Assembly (NCBI GenBank): GCA_964425695.1
Contig: CAYRNF010000009.1
Coordinates: forward strand, 62,001 to 126,000
Direction of reading: 5' to 3'
Source: JAKPBU01 sp964425695
Lineage (GTDB): Bacteria > Pseudomonadota > Gammaproteobacteria > Xanthomonadales > Xanthomonadaceae
DNA: 64,000 nucleotides
Positions 15,220-23,096 of the stretch are shown piece by piece; the first letter of the stretch is position 1, and each line of letters opens with the position of its first letter. Position numbers and translations under genes: made by a program. Under the pieces are notes generated by a model. It saw only the letters and a list, made by a program, of their open reading frames with translations. It did not search any database and was not told the origin of the DNA.

Positions 15220-15998
15220 GCGACCTGCACATCGAGCGCATCGGCGACGGCCCGCCGCTGGTGCTGCTGCACGGCTGGGCGATGCATGGCGGCGTGTTCG
15301 CGCCGCTGGTGGAGCGGCTGCGCCATCGCCACACGCTGCACCTGGTCGACCTGCCCGGCCACGGCGCCAGCCGCGACAGCGCGGTGCCGCTGGAACTGGA
15401 CGACACCGTCGCCGCGATCCTGGACGGCGTGCCGGACGCGCCGTGGTGCGCATGGTCGCTGGGCGGGCTGTTCGCACTGCACGCGGCGGCCACGCAGCCC
15501 GCACGCGTGCCGGCGCTGGTGATGCTGTGCGCCAGCCCGCGCTTCGTGCGCGGGCCCGACTGGCGCGACGGCGTGTCGGCGGACATCTTCCAGTCGTTCG
15601 CCAGCGGGCTGCGCAGCGATTACCGCGGCACGCTGGACCGTTTCGTGGCGCTGGAAGCGTTCGGCTCGGACCACGCGCGCGACACGGTGCGGGCGCTGCG
15701 CGGCGAACTGTTCGCACGCGGCGAACCGCCGGCGGAAAGCCTGGCGCGCGGACTGGAGTTGCTCGAACGCGCCGACCTGCGCGCGCTGCTGCCCGCGCTG
15801 CAGGTGCCCAGCCTGTGGATCGCCGGCCGCCGCGACCGCCTGGTGGATCCGCGCGCCATGCGCGATGCCGCGGCGCTGGCCCCCGATGCGCGCTTCCACC
15901 AGGTCGAACACGGTGCGCATGCGCCCTTCCTCACCGACACGGACGAGGTCGCGTCGGCGATCGCGGCGTTCGTGCAGCCGGCGCACGCCGATGGCTGA
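15216..15998 (+). CDS. bioH: Pimeloyl-ACP methyl ester carboxylesterase
   Basis: A 260-residue alpha/beta hydrolase that removes the methyl group from pimeloyl-ACP methyl ester, releasing the BioF substrate. The nucleophile elbow is AWSLGG (Ser81), the acid lies in IAGRRDRLVDP, and the catalytic His in EHGAHAPF. Oxyanion-side HGWAMHGGVF matches BioH. The GTG start at 15216 overlaps the bioF stop by 4 bases, and the stop lies 8 bases inside bioC, the usual xanthomonad arrangement. Confidence 0.93.
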   Translation: MSDLHIERIGDGPPLVLLHGWAMHGGVFAPLVERLRHRHTLHLVDLPGHGASRDSAVPLELDDTVAAILDGVPDAPWCAWSLGGLFALHAAATQPARVPALVMLCASPRFVRGPDWRDGVSADIFQSFASGLRSDYRGTLDRFVALEAFGSDHARDTVRALRGELFARGEPPAESLARGLELLERADLRALLPALQVPSLWIAGRRDRLVDPRAMRDAAALAPDARFHQVEHGAHAPFLTDTDEVASAIAAFVQPAHADG

Positions 15999-16899
15999 CG
16001 CTTTCGACACCCGCCAGGTCCGGCGCGCGTTCTCGCGCGCGGCGCCCGGCTACGAGCGCGCCGCAGCGCTGCAGCGCGAAGTGGAAGCGCGGCTGCTGGA
16101 GTCGCTGGATTATCTGGACGACCCGGCCCTGCAGCGTGCGCCGCCCGCGGTGGTCGTGGACCTGGGCGCCGGTCCCGGGCGCGCCGCCATGGCCATGGGC
16201 CGGCGCTGGCCGCGTGCGCGGGTGGTGGCGATCGACCTGGCGCTGCCGATGCTGCGCAGCGTGCCGCAGGCGTCGCGCCTGCGCCTGCCCCGCATGCCGC
16301 GGCCCATCGACCGCGTCTGCGCGGACGCGCGCGCGCTGCCGCTGGCCGATGCGTCGGTCGACGTGCTGTTCTCCAACCTGTGCCTGCAGTGGGTGCAGGA
16401 CCTGCCGGCCGTGTTCGCCGGGTTCCGCCGCGTGCTGCGGCCCGGCGGACTGCTGCTGGTGTCCACCTTCGGTCCGGACACGCTGCACGAGCTGCGTACC
16501 GCCTTCGCCCAGGCCGACGCGGCGCCGCACGTCAGCCCGTTCGCTTCCATCGCGCAGTTCGGCGATGCGCTGGTGCATGCCGGCTTCCGCGATCCGGTGC
16601 TGGATCGCGACGTGTTCGTGCACGGCCACGCCGACCTGCCCGGGCTCATGCGCGAGCTGCGCACGCTCGGCGCCACCAATGCGCTGCATGCGCGGCGCCA
16701 CACGCTGACCGGACGCACCCGCTTCGCCGCCGCCGCCGCCGCGTACGAGGCGCTGCGGCGCGGCGACGGCGCGCTGCCGGCCACGTGGGAAGTGATCCAG
16801 GCGCAGGCGTGGGCGCCCGAGGCCGGCGCGCCGATCCGCGAGCACGGCATGGAAACCACCGCGGTGCCCCTGTCGCGCATCCCCATCCGCCGCCGTTAA
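15991..16899 (+). CDS. bioC: Malonyl-ACP O-methyltransferase
   Basis: A 302-residue SAM-dependent methyltransferase that methylates malonyl-ACP to start pimeloyl synthesis through the fatty acid pathway. The N-terminus RRAFSRAAPGYERAAALQREV is the BioC signature; SAM-binding VVVDLGAGPGRAAMAMGRRW follows near residue 53, then FSNLCLQWVQDLP and LLLVSTFGPDTLHELR. The ATG lies 8 bases upstream of the bioH stop, so the genes overlap. It ends the bioFHC unit. Confidence 0.95.
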   Translation: MADAFDTRQVRRAFSRAAPGYERAAALQREVEARLLESLDYLDDPALQRAPPAVVVDLGAGPGRAAMAMGRRWPRARVVAIDLALPMLRSVPQASRLRLPRMPRPIDRVCADARALPLADASVDVLFSNLCLQWVQDLPAVFAGFRRVLRPGGLLLVSTFGPDTLHELRTAFAQADAAPHVSPFASIAQFGDALVHAGFRDPVLDRDVFVHGHADLPGLMRELRTLGATNALHARRHTLTGRTRFAAAAAAYEALRRGDGALPATWEVIQAQAWAPEAGAPIREHGMETTAVPLSRIPIRRR

Positions 16900-16989
16900 C
16901 GCGCATTCGCCCTGGTGGCCAGGACGCAGGCGACGCGCAGGGTGCGCCATGGCCGGGGCCGGCTTCATCCGCGATTCGGCGTGCGCTTC

Positions 16990-16995
16990 TACACT
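16990..16995 (+). promoter_or_regulatory. -10 box (TACACT), leaderless start at 17002
   Basis: TACACT followed by 6 bases (ccaccc) and the ATG at 17002. Confidence 0.45.
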
Positions 16996-17001
16996 CCACC
17001 C

Positions 17002-17598
17002 ATGCGTTCGCGTTTCGTTCTCCGTGCCCTGTGCGCAGCCTGCCTGTTGGCCTCCACGGGTGCGCACGCGGCCGCGCGCGCATCGGGGTGGACGTTCGAT
17101 CCGCAGGAGCTGATGGCGCGCAGCGAGGCGGTGATCGTGCGTACCCCGGATGCGACCCTGGACCACCTGTTCCAGGCGGTCGCCGAAGCCGCGCGCCAGC
17201 CGCGCGAACTGCAGGCGATGTGCGCGGTGTTCGACCCGCGCGCGCGCCGCGACTTGGGTGCGCTCAACCAGGTCGCGCTGCGCTTTGGCGGCAACAGCCA
17301 GCGCAACTTCCAGCGCGCCACCGACGCGGTGCTGCAGGCCTCGCGCCGCGCGCCGGTGCAACCCTACGATGCGCAGCTGGCGCAGCGCGCGTTGCGCCAG
17401 GCCGCGGTCGCCGCGGCGATGCTGTACGACGGCTTCGTGGCGGCCATCAACAGCCCGCACAGCGATGCCGCCAGCCATCAGGCCCGCTGCCGCGCGCTGC
17501 GCCAGTTGCTGGACACGGTCTCGATGCGGCCGCTCAACGAGCGCGCCATGATCACCCGCCTGCTGATGCGCGAAGGCCTGCGCCGCATCGAGCGTTGA
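17002..17598 (+). CDS. Secreted protein of unknown function, tandem paralog A
   Basis: A 198-residue protein with a signal peptide (LRALCAACLLASTGAHAAA, cleavage near residue 26). The mature part is all-helical in appearance: FDPQELMARSEAVIVRTPDATLDHLFQAVAEAARQP, then a Cys and VFDPRARRDLGALNQVALRF, then a C-terminal CRALRQLLDTVSMRPLNERAMITRLLMREGL. The next gene (17720) has the same layout and length, with matching FDxxxLxxxAxxVxxRTPDA, LFQA, CxxFD and two Cys, so the pair arose by tandem duplication. Two conserved Cys (one mid-protein, one C-terminal) may form a disulfide. I do not recognise the family; the location is probably periplasmic. Confidence 0.82.
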   Translation: MRSRFVLRALCAACLLASTGAHAAARASGWTFDPQELMARSEAVIVRTPDATLDHLFQAVAEAARQPRELQAMCAVFDPRARRDLGALNQVALRFGGNSQRNFQRATDAVLQASRRAPVQPYDAQLAQRALRQAAVAAAMLYDGFVAAINSPHSDAASHQARCRALRQLLDTVSMRPLNERAMITRLLMREGLRRIER

Positions 17599-17682
17599 CG
17601 ATCGAGCGTTGACGTCCGCGAGGCGGCACATCGGTAGCGGCACCTTCGCCGCGAGCGCCGCTGGCGTTCAGACCGCGCTGCC

Positions 17683-17688
17683 TACACT
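17683..17688 (+). promoter_or_regulatory. -10-like box (TACACT) of the 17720 gene
   Basis: TACACT lies 31 bases before the ATG at 17720, repeating the hexamer used by its upstream paralog, which suggests the two genes each have a promoter. Confidence 0.35.
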
Positions 17689-17719
17689 GCGCCACGCCTT
17701 CGTCGGACCCAGGATCGCC

Positions 17720-18331
17720 ATGCGCCGCATCACCCCGCAGACCCGCACCTGTCGCCTGCAGGCGATGTTCGCGGCCGTGCTGATCGGCGCCTCCGCGTCG
17801 GCCGGCGCGCAGCAGATGGACGGCTTCGAAGGCTTCGATGCTTCGATGCTGCTCGGCAGCGCCAGCGACGTGCTGGCGCGCACGCCCGACGCGCAGGTGG
17901 AGGGCCTGTTCCAGGCCCTGCACGGCTCGATGCGCCAGCCGGCCGAGGCCGAGGCCATCTGCAGCCTGTTCGACGCCGACGCCGACCGCGGCATCGACAG
18001 CCTCAACGACGCGGTCATGCGTCTACCCGAGGCCAGCCGCCAGCGCTTCGCCGATGCGGTCGCGCAGGTGGTGGTCGCCGGCCTGCAGTCCCCGCCGCAG
18101 CGCTGGGACCGCGCCGCCGCCACGCAGGCGCTGAAGGCGAATGGCACGCGCGCGGCGATCCTGCACGATGGATTCACCGCGGGCCTGGCGCCGGACGCGT
18201 CGCGCGACGCGCGCTGCGGATCGCTGGGCGCGATGCTCGACGTGCTGGCGGACCGGCCGCGCGAGGAGCGCGTGCCGGTAACGCGGCTGCTGCTGGAGCA
18301 GGGCCTGAAGGCGGCGCAGTCGCCGCGCTGA
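17720..18331 (+). CDS. Secreted protein of unknown function, tandem paralog B
   Basis: A 203-residue paralog of the 17002 gene with its own signal peptide (MFAAVLIGASASAGAQQ). Shared pattern: FDASMLLGSASDVLARTPDAQVEGLFQALHGSMRQP, then CSLFDADADRGIDSLNDAVMRLPE, then CGSLGAMLDVLADRPREERVPVTRLLLEQGL. Both copies keep the two Cys in the same places. By eye roughly a third of positions agree, so the duplication is old. Function unknown; two intact copies with separate promoters argue that both are used. Confidence 0.82.
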   Translation: MRRITPQTRTCRLQAMFAAVLIGASASAGAQQMDGFEGFDASMLLGSASDVLARTPDAQVEGLFQALHGSMRQPAEAEAICSLFDADADRGIDSLNDAVMRLPEASRQRFADAVAQVVVAGLQSPPQRWDRAAATQALKANGTRAAILHDGFTAGLAPDASRDARCGSLGAMLDVLADRPREERVPVTRLLLEQGLKAAQSPR

Positions 18332-18455
18332 CCGCTGGGTCGCGCGTCGCGCCGCCCTCCGCCACGCCGTTCCCTGCGCTGCCAGACACGACTTCAGCCG
18401 CGCGCCGTCGCGCGCCAGCCGCCTGCGCATGCGCAGGCAGTGCGCCGGTGCGAAC

Positions 18456-18884
18456 TCAGCCGCCGACCTGCGCGATCCAGTCCTGCAGGTTGTAGTAGTT
18501 GGTCACGCGCGCGATGCGCCCGTCGCGCAGTTCGAAGAACGCGCCGCCGGGCAGCACGTAGCGCTGGCCGCGTGCCTGCGGCAGGTCCTCGTCGGTGCGC
18601 AGGTACTCGCCGTGCACCACGTACTCGGCCGCGGCGCGGCTGCCGTCCTCGCTGGCCATCGCCACCACGCCGTCCAGGCGCTCGCGGTAGCTGGCCTGCA
18701 TGCGCTGCAGGAACGCCGCGAACGCCTCGCGGCCGGTCTCGCGCCCGCCCTGGTTGAGGTCGTGGACCACTTCTTCGTGCAGGCAGTCGAGCATCGCCGC
18801 CCAGTCGCCGCGGTTGAAGGCCGCGTAGTAGCCCAGCACCAGTTCGATGGCGCGGTCGTGCTGGCGGTTGCCGTCGATCCTCAT
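18456..18884 (-). CDS. SnoaL-like / ketosteroid isomerase-related protein
   Basis: A 142-residue single-domain protein of the NTF2-like fold (SnoaL-like, nuclear transport factor 2 superfamily). Marks: ELVLGYYAAFNRGDWAAMLDCLHEEVVHDLNQGG, then AAEYVVHGEYLRTDEDLP and VLPGGAFFELRDGRIARVTNYYNLQDW. It looks like the TIGR02096 ketosteroid isomerase-related group. The substrate is unknown. A GAGGAGG site lies 8 bases before the ATG. It follows the dehydratase gene by 42 bases on the same strand and may share its transcript. Confidence 0.85.
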   Translation of the reverse strand: MRIDGNRQHDRAIELVLGYYAAFNRGDWAAMLDCLHEEVVHDLNQGGRETGREAFAAFLQRMQASYRERLDGVVAMASEDGSRAAAEYVVHGEYLRTDEDLPQARGQRYVLPGGAFFELRDGRIARVTNYYNLQDWIAQVGG

Positions 18885-18926
18885 GCGGGCCTCCTCATCG
18901 TCGTGCGCTGCAGGCGTGCCGGCATG

Positions 18927-19898
18927 CTACGCCCACGGCAATGCATCCAGGTCCACGTTGCCGCCGCTGAGCACCACGCCCACGTGCCGTCCGGCGAAGC
19001 GCTCGGGGTAACGCAGCACCGCCGCCAGCGCGATCGCCGACGACGGCTCCACCACCTGCTTGCAGCGCTGCCACAGCAGCCGCATCGCCGCCACCGTGTC
19101 CGCGTCGTCCACCGCCACCACCTGCACGCCGTGCGTGCGCAGCAGTTCGAAGTTGGGCTCGCCCAGGGTGCCGCGCAGGCCGTCGCAGATCGTGTCCGGC
19201 ACGAAGTCGGTGACCCGGCGTCCGGCCTGCAGCGAGGCCAGCGTTTCCGCGGCGCCGGCGGGTTCGGCACCGACCACGGCGACGTGCGGGGCGAACGCGG
19301 ACGCGGCGATCGCCGTACCCGACGAGAGCCCGCCGCCGCCCACCGGCACCACCGCCACCTCGATGCCGGGCACTGCCGCCAGCAGTTCCAGCAGGGCGGT
19401 GCCCTGGCCCGCGATCACGCGCGGATCGGCATAGGGGTGGACCAGCGTGGCGCCGGTTTCGGCCTGCACGCGCGCGCACTCGGCCTCGCGCGCGGCGATG
19501 GTCGGCGCGCAGCGGTGCAGCACCGCGCCGTGCGCGGCGATGGCCGCCAGCTTGCTCGCCACTGCGCCTTCGGGCACCACCACGTGGCAGGCGATGCCGC
19601 GCAACCGCGCCGCCAGCGCCAACGCCGCGCCGTGGTTGCCGGAGGAATGGGTGACCACGCCGCGCGCGGCTTGCGCCGGATCCAGGGCGAAGACCGCATT
19701 GCACGCGCCGCGGAACTTGAACGCGCCGCCGCGCTGCAGGTGCTCGGCCTTGAAGTGCAGGCTGCATCCGGCCAGCGCATCCAGCGATGCGCTGCGCAGC
19801 ACCGGCGTGGCGCGGGCGTGCGGGGCGATGCGCGCGGCGGCGGCGAGCACGTCGTCGGCACAGGGCAGGGCGGGAGTTTCATAGGAGGCGTGCGGCAT
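18927..19898 (-). CDS. PLP-dependent threonine/serine dehydratase family protein
   Basis: A 323-residue fold-type II PLP enzyme. The PLP Lys is Lys61 in GGAFKFRGACNA; SSGNHGAALALAARL binds the cofactor ring, and VVPVGGGGLSSGTAIA binds the phosphate. The C-terminal VVLSGGNVDLDAL is standard. There is no ACT regulatory domain, so it is a catabolic-type threonine dehydratase or a serine racemase-like enzyme rather than biosynthetic IlvA. Which substrate it uses cannot be read from the sequence. A TAGGCT box lies 6 bases before its ATG. Confidence 0.88.
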   Translation of the reverse strand: MPHASYETPALPCADDVLAAAARIAPHARATPVLRSASLDALAGCSLHFKAEHLQRGGAFKFRGACNAVFALDPAQAARGVVTHSSGNHGAALALAARLRGIACHVVVPEGAVASKLAAIAAHGAVLHRCAPTIAAREAECARVQAETGATLVHPYADPRVIAGQGTALLELLAAVPGIEVAVVPVGGGGLSSGTAIAASAFAPHVAVVGAEPAGAAETLASLQAGRRVTDFVPDTICDGLRGTLGEPNFELLRTHGVQVVAVDDADTVAAMRLLWQRCKQVVEPSSAIALAAVLRYPERFAGRHVGVVLSGGNVDLDALPWA

Positions 19899-19904
19899 GA
19901 CGCG

Positions 19905-19910
19905 AGCCTA
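19905..19910 (-). promoter_or_regulatory. -10 box (TAGGCT), leaderless start of the dehydratase gene
   Basis: TAGGCT on the minus strand is 6 bases (cgcgtc) before the ATG at 19898. Confidence 0.4.
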
Positions 19911-19998
19911 GCCGATCCGCGGCGGCGTTCAGGTATCGCGCCGACGCTCCGGAAAGGTTAAGCACGCATTCAATGCCGCAGGCCGAAGCTGCAGTGAC

Positions 19999-20007
19999 TT
20001 ATCCACA
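19999..20007 (+). other. Perfect DnaA box (TTATCCACA)
   Basis: An exact consensus DnaA box 11 bases upstream of the lipoprotein ATG at 20019, in the divergent region between the dehydratase and the lipoprotein gene. No second box was seen nearby, so it is more likely a regulatory or chance site than part of an origin. Confidence 0.4.
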
Positions 20008-20018
20008 GGGGTGGCGTC

Positions 20019-20609
20019 ATGTTCCGGAAACTCGTCCTGCCCGCGGCCTGCGCGGTGTTGCTGGGCGGCTGCGTCAGCTACGGCTACAGCGGCGGCTATG
20101 GCAGCGGTGGGTACTACTACGGCCAGCCGTCGGTGCGCTACTACGGCGGCGCCAGCTACGGCTACCCGTATTCGTCGTACCCGTACAGCCGCTACTACGG
20201 CGGCAGCCGCTACGGCTACGGCTATCCGTACGGCTACGGCGGGTATTACGGCCACCCCTATTACCCGTACTACCCGCGCCATCCGCGTGGGGGACACGGC
20301 CGCGACGACCATGACCGCGATGGGCATGACAATCCGCCCCCGTCGCGCCCGAGGCTGACGGGCACGGAGGGTGGGCTGTTGCGCGAGGCGATCCGCCGTC
20401 AGAACCAGATGCCGATGCGCCCGCCCGCCCGCGGGCCTTCGCCCGTGCCGACGCTGCGCGGCCGTCTCGACCAGCCGCGCCCGGCGGGCGTGCAGCAGGA
20501 GATGCGGCCGCGGATGCAGGTCGAGCGCCGCATGCCGATGGAGCGGCGCGAACCGGCGCCCGTGCGCAATCTCCGGGAACGTGACGTGCGTCGCGGCCAG
20601 GAACCCTGA
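20019..20609 (+). CDS. Gly/Tyr-rich surface lipoprotein
   Basis: A 196-residue protein with a lipobox (LLGGC, Cys17 or so) followed by a striking low-complexity stretch of about 70 residues made almost only of Gly, Tyr, Ser and Pro (YGYSGGYGSGGYYYGQ and similar). A His/Asp-rich patch (RGGHGRDDHDRDGHDN) and an Arg/Pro/Met-rich tail follow. No enzymatic domain is visible. Such tails are seen in outer-membrane or extracellular structural lipoproteins; the His/Asp patch could bind metal. A weak AGGGG site precedes the ATG. It ends at a strong hairpin (20620-20642). Confidence 0.8.
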   Translation: MFRKLVLPAACAVLLGGCVSYGYSGGYGSGGYYYGQPSVRYYGGASYGYPYSSYPYSRYYGGSRYGYGYPYGYGGYYGHPYYPYYPRHPRGGHGRDDHDRDGHDNPPPSRPRLTGTEGGLLREAIRRQNQMPMRPPARGPSPVPTLRGRLDQPRPAGVQQEMRPRMQVERRMPMERREPAPVRNLRERDVRRGQEP

Positions 20610-20619
20610 CCGGGGTTGC

Positions 20620-20642
20620 GGTGCGGCCGCTGCGGCCGCACC
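20620..20642 (+). terminator. Hairpin terminator of the Gly/Tyr-rich lipoprotein gene
   Basis: An 11-bp perfect inverted repeat (ggtgcggccgc / gcggccgcacc) with a single central base lies 11 bases past the stop, followed by ctttcgg. The U-tract is weak. Confidence 0.6.
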
Positions 20643-20849
20643 CTTTCGGACATTGACCGGATGCGTCGCATTTCGACGTACATCGGGTACAGTCCACCCT
20701 ATGTCGACACCCGGCGGGGAATCCCGGATCCCCCCTGTTCCGCTCCCCGTCGGGCGTCGGCGCCAGTAGAACCGCGGTAGAAGCCGCTTTTCCTGCGGTT
20801 TCCGGGCACGCGCCCGCCGCGCAGCCAGCACGCGGTCGAATCGACAGGC

Positions 20850-20887
20850 AAAAGAAAGGGGCCGGACGTCCCCCGACATCCGGCCCC
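20850..20887 (-). terminator. Strong intrinsic terminator, orphan on minus strand
   Basis: On the minus strand GGGGCCGGA pairs with TCCGGCCCC around a 12-base loop, then TTTCTTTT. This is the best-formed terminator in the window but no minus-strand coding gene ends nearby, which is the main reason to suspect a small RNA. Confidence 0.7.
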
Positions 20888-20968
20888 CTGGCTCCCCCGA
20901 CGTGCGCTCGACCGGTCCCTGTTCCAATGCCCGGTACTAGCGCCCCCGCGCTTGCCACATCGGGTGCC
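20850..20968 (-). ncRNA. Candidate small RNA on the minus strand upstream of mnmG
   Basis: The 20610-21085 gap has no gene, yet the minus strand carries a strong intrinsic terminator (9-bp GC stem followed by TTTCTTTT, ending at 20850) with no minus-strand gene to serve. At 20980-20995 a sigma-54-like promoter (TTGGCACG-GTCC-CTGC, GG to GC spacing 10) would start a transcript near 20968, about 119 bases long. An extra inverted repeat (GGTCCCTG...AATGCCC against GGGCATT...CAGGGACC) spans 20913-20988 and would fold if transcription began further right. Start and identity are inference. Confidence 0.4.
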
Positions 20969-20979
20969 ATGGGCATTAC

Positions 20980-20995
20980 GCAGGGACCGTGCCAA
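20980..20995 (-). promoter_or_regulatory. Sigma-54-like -24/-12 promoter
   Basis: The minus strand reads TTGGCACGGTCCCTGC: TGGCACG at -24 and CTGC at -12, with the required 10 bases between GG and GC. The -12 half departs from TTGCA at its first base. It points toward the orphan terminator. Confidence 0.4.
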
Positions 20996-21085
20996 CCGCG
21001 GAACGCGCCGCGTTGCGATAGCTGAACGTCGCGGAGCGCGCGCGATAATGCGCGCCGCAGTACAACGGTCCGTCATACGCCACCC

Positions 21086-22975
21086 ATGCCTTCTTCCTTC
21101 CACCAGCACGACGTCATCGTGATCGGCGGCGGCCACGCCGGCACCGAAGCGGCGCTGGCATCGGCGCGCGCCGGTGCGCGCACGCTGCTGCTCACCCACA
21201 GCATCGACACGGTGGGCGCGATGAGCTGCAACCCCGCCATCGGCGGCATCGGTAAAGGCCACCTGGTCAGGGAGATCGACGCGCTGGGCGGGCTGATGGC
21301 CAAAGCCGCGGACGCCGCGGGCATCCAGTGGCGCACGCTCAACGCGTCCAAAGGCCCGGCGGTGCGCGCGACGCGTGCGCAGGCCGATCGCGCCTTGTAC
21401 CGCGCCTTCGTGCGCCGCGCGGTGGAAGCGCAGCCCAACCTGACGCTGTTCCAGGCGGCCGTGGACGACGTGGTGATCGAAGCCGGCCGCGTGCGCGCCG
21501 TGATCACCAACACCGGCCTGCGCTTCGAGGCGCCTGCCGTGGTGCTCACTGCCGGCACGTTCCTGGCCGGCAAGATCCACATCGGACAGACGCAGTACGC
21601 CGCCGGGCGCATGGGCGATCCGCCTTCCACCGCGCTGGCCGCGCGCCTGCGCGAAGGCGCGTTCGTGGTGGACCGCCTGAAGACCGGCACGCCGCCGCGC
21701 ATCGACGGCCGCACGCTCGACTACGCGCGCATGGCCGAGCAGCCCGGCGACGATCCGCGACCGGTGTTCTCGTTCACCGGCTCGCACGCCGACCATCCGG
21801 CGCAGGTGTCGTGCTGGATCACCCACACCACCGAGCGCACCCACCAGCTGATCCGCGACGCGCTGCACCGCTCGCCGCTGTACTCGGGCCAGATCGAGGG
21901 CGTGGGCCCGCGCTACTGTCCCAGCATCGAGGACAAGGTGGTACGCTTCGCGGACAAGGCCTCGCACCAGATCTTCGTGGAGCCCGAGGGCCTGGACGTG
22001 GCGGAGATCTATCCCAACGGCATCAGCACCTCGCTGCCGTTCGACGTGCAGCTGGAACTGGTGCGCTCCATCATCGGCTTCGAGCACGCGCACATCACCC
22101 GCCCCGGCTACGCCATCGAATACGACTTCTTCGATCCGCGCGGACTCAAGGCGTCGCTGGAAACCAAGGCCGTGACGGGCCTGTTCTTCGCCGGCCAGAT
22201 CAACGGCACCACCGGCTACGAGGAAGCCGCCGCGCAGGGCCTGCTGGCGGGGGTCAACGCCGCGCGCAGCGTGCAGCAGCGCGATGCCTGGTGTCCGCGC
22301 CGCGACGAAGCCTACCTGGGCGTGCTGGTGGACGACCTGATCACGCAAGGCACCACCGAGCCCTACCGCATGTTCACCAGCCGCGCCGAGTACCGGCTGC
22401 AGCTGCGCGAGGACAACGCGGATGCGCGGCTGACGCCCACGGGTCGCGAACTGGGTCTGGTGGACGACGCGCGCTGGGCGGCGTTCGCGCGCAAGCGCGA
22501 CGCGGTGCAGGCGGAAACCGCGCGCCTGAAGCACCTGTGGGCCGCGCCCGGCAACACGCTGGGCCGCAGCCTGGCCGAGGCGACGGGGGTGGAGGTGACG
22601 CGCGAGAACAGCGCGCTGGACCTGCTGCGCCGGCCCGAGTTCGACTACGCGCGGCTCACGGCGGTTCCCGGCTTCGGCCCGCCGGTGGCAGATCCTGCCG
22701 TTGCCGAGCAGGTGCAGATCGAAACCAAGTACGCCGGCTATCTGGACCGGCAGCGCGATGAGATCGCACGCGCGCGCCGCAACGAGGACACCGCGATTCC
22801 CGACGCTTTCGACTACGCCGCCGTGCCCGGCCTGTCCGCCGAGGTCCGGCAGAAGCTGCAGCGCGTGCGCCCGCAGACCGTGGGCCAGGCGCAGCGGATC
22901 CCGGGCATGACGCCGGCGGCGGCGTCGTTGCTTCTGGTGCATCTCGAGCGCGCGCGGCGAACCAAAGCCGCGTAA
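21086..22975 (+). CDS. mnmG: tRNA uridine-5-carboxymethylaminomethyl modification enzyme MnmG
   Basis: A 629-residue FAD protein (also called GidA) that, with MnmE, adds carboxymethylaminomethyl to U34 of certain tRNAs. Marks: FAD-binding DVIVIGGGHAGTEAALASAR at the N-terminus, SCNPAIGGIGKGHLVREIDALGG, AGTFLAGKIHIG, GRMGDPPS, CPSIEDKVVRF, GLFFAGQINGTTGYEEAAAQG, and TSRAEYRL. Full length for the family. A GATAAT box at about 21043 would give a leader of about 35 bases. rsmG and parAB, often its neighbours near origins, are not here. Confidence 0.97.
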   Translation: MPSSFHQHDVIVIGGGHAGTEAALASARAGARTLLLTHSIDTVGAMSCNPAIGGIGKGHLVREIDALGGLMAKAADAAGIQWRTLNASKGPAVRATRAQADRALYRAFVRRAVEAQPNLTLFQAAVDDVVIEAGRVRAVITNTGLRFEAPAVVLTAGTFLAGKIHIGQTQYAAGRMGDPPSTALAARLREGAFVVDRLKTGTPPRIDGRTLDYARMAEQPGDDPRPVFSFTGSHADHPAQVSCWITHTTERTHQLIRDALHRSPLYSGQIEGVGPRYCPSIEDKVVRFADKASHQIFVEPEGLDVAEIYPNGISTSLPFDVQLELVRSIIGFEHAHITRPGYAIEYDFFDPRGLKASLETKAVTGLFFAGQINGTTGYEEAAAQGLLAGVNAARSVQQRDAWCPRRDEAYLGVLVDDLITQGTTEPYRMFTSRAEYRLQLREDNADARLTPTGRELGLVDDARWAAFARKRDAVQAETARLKHLWAAPGNTLGRSLAEATGVEVTRENSALDLLRRPEFDYARLTAVPGFGPPVADPAVAEQVQIETKYAGYLDRQRDEIARARRNEDTAIPDAFDYAAVPGLSAEVRQKLQRVRPQTVGQAQRIPGMTPAAASLLLVHLERARRTKAA

Positions 22976-23000
22976 GTACGCCGGTTCGCCCGGTGCCTTT

Positions 23001-23077
23001 GTACGAGCGGCTTCAGGCGCGAGCTTCTGGCGGGTTAACCCACTACGCGAAAAGCTCGCGGCTGAAGCCGCTCCTCC
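23001..23077. repeat. 'gagcggcttcaggcgcgag' inverted repeat, complete copy
   Basis: Left arm gtacgagcggcttcaggcgc and right arm gctcgcggctgaagccgctc face each other between mnmG and the DUF2007 gene, which converge here. Same family as 13894-13972. It may serve as a bidirectional transcript end. Confidence 0.75.
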
Positions 23078-23096
23078 AAGCGACAGGCAGGTTCGC

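Noticed and set aside
19999..21085. Chromosome origin near mnmG (DnaA box, gidA proximity)
   Set aside because: Only one DnaA box is seen, there is no AT-rich unwinding region, and rsmG, parAB, dnaA or rpmH are absent.
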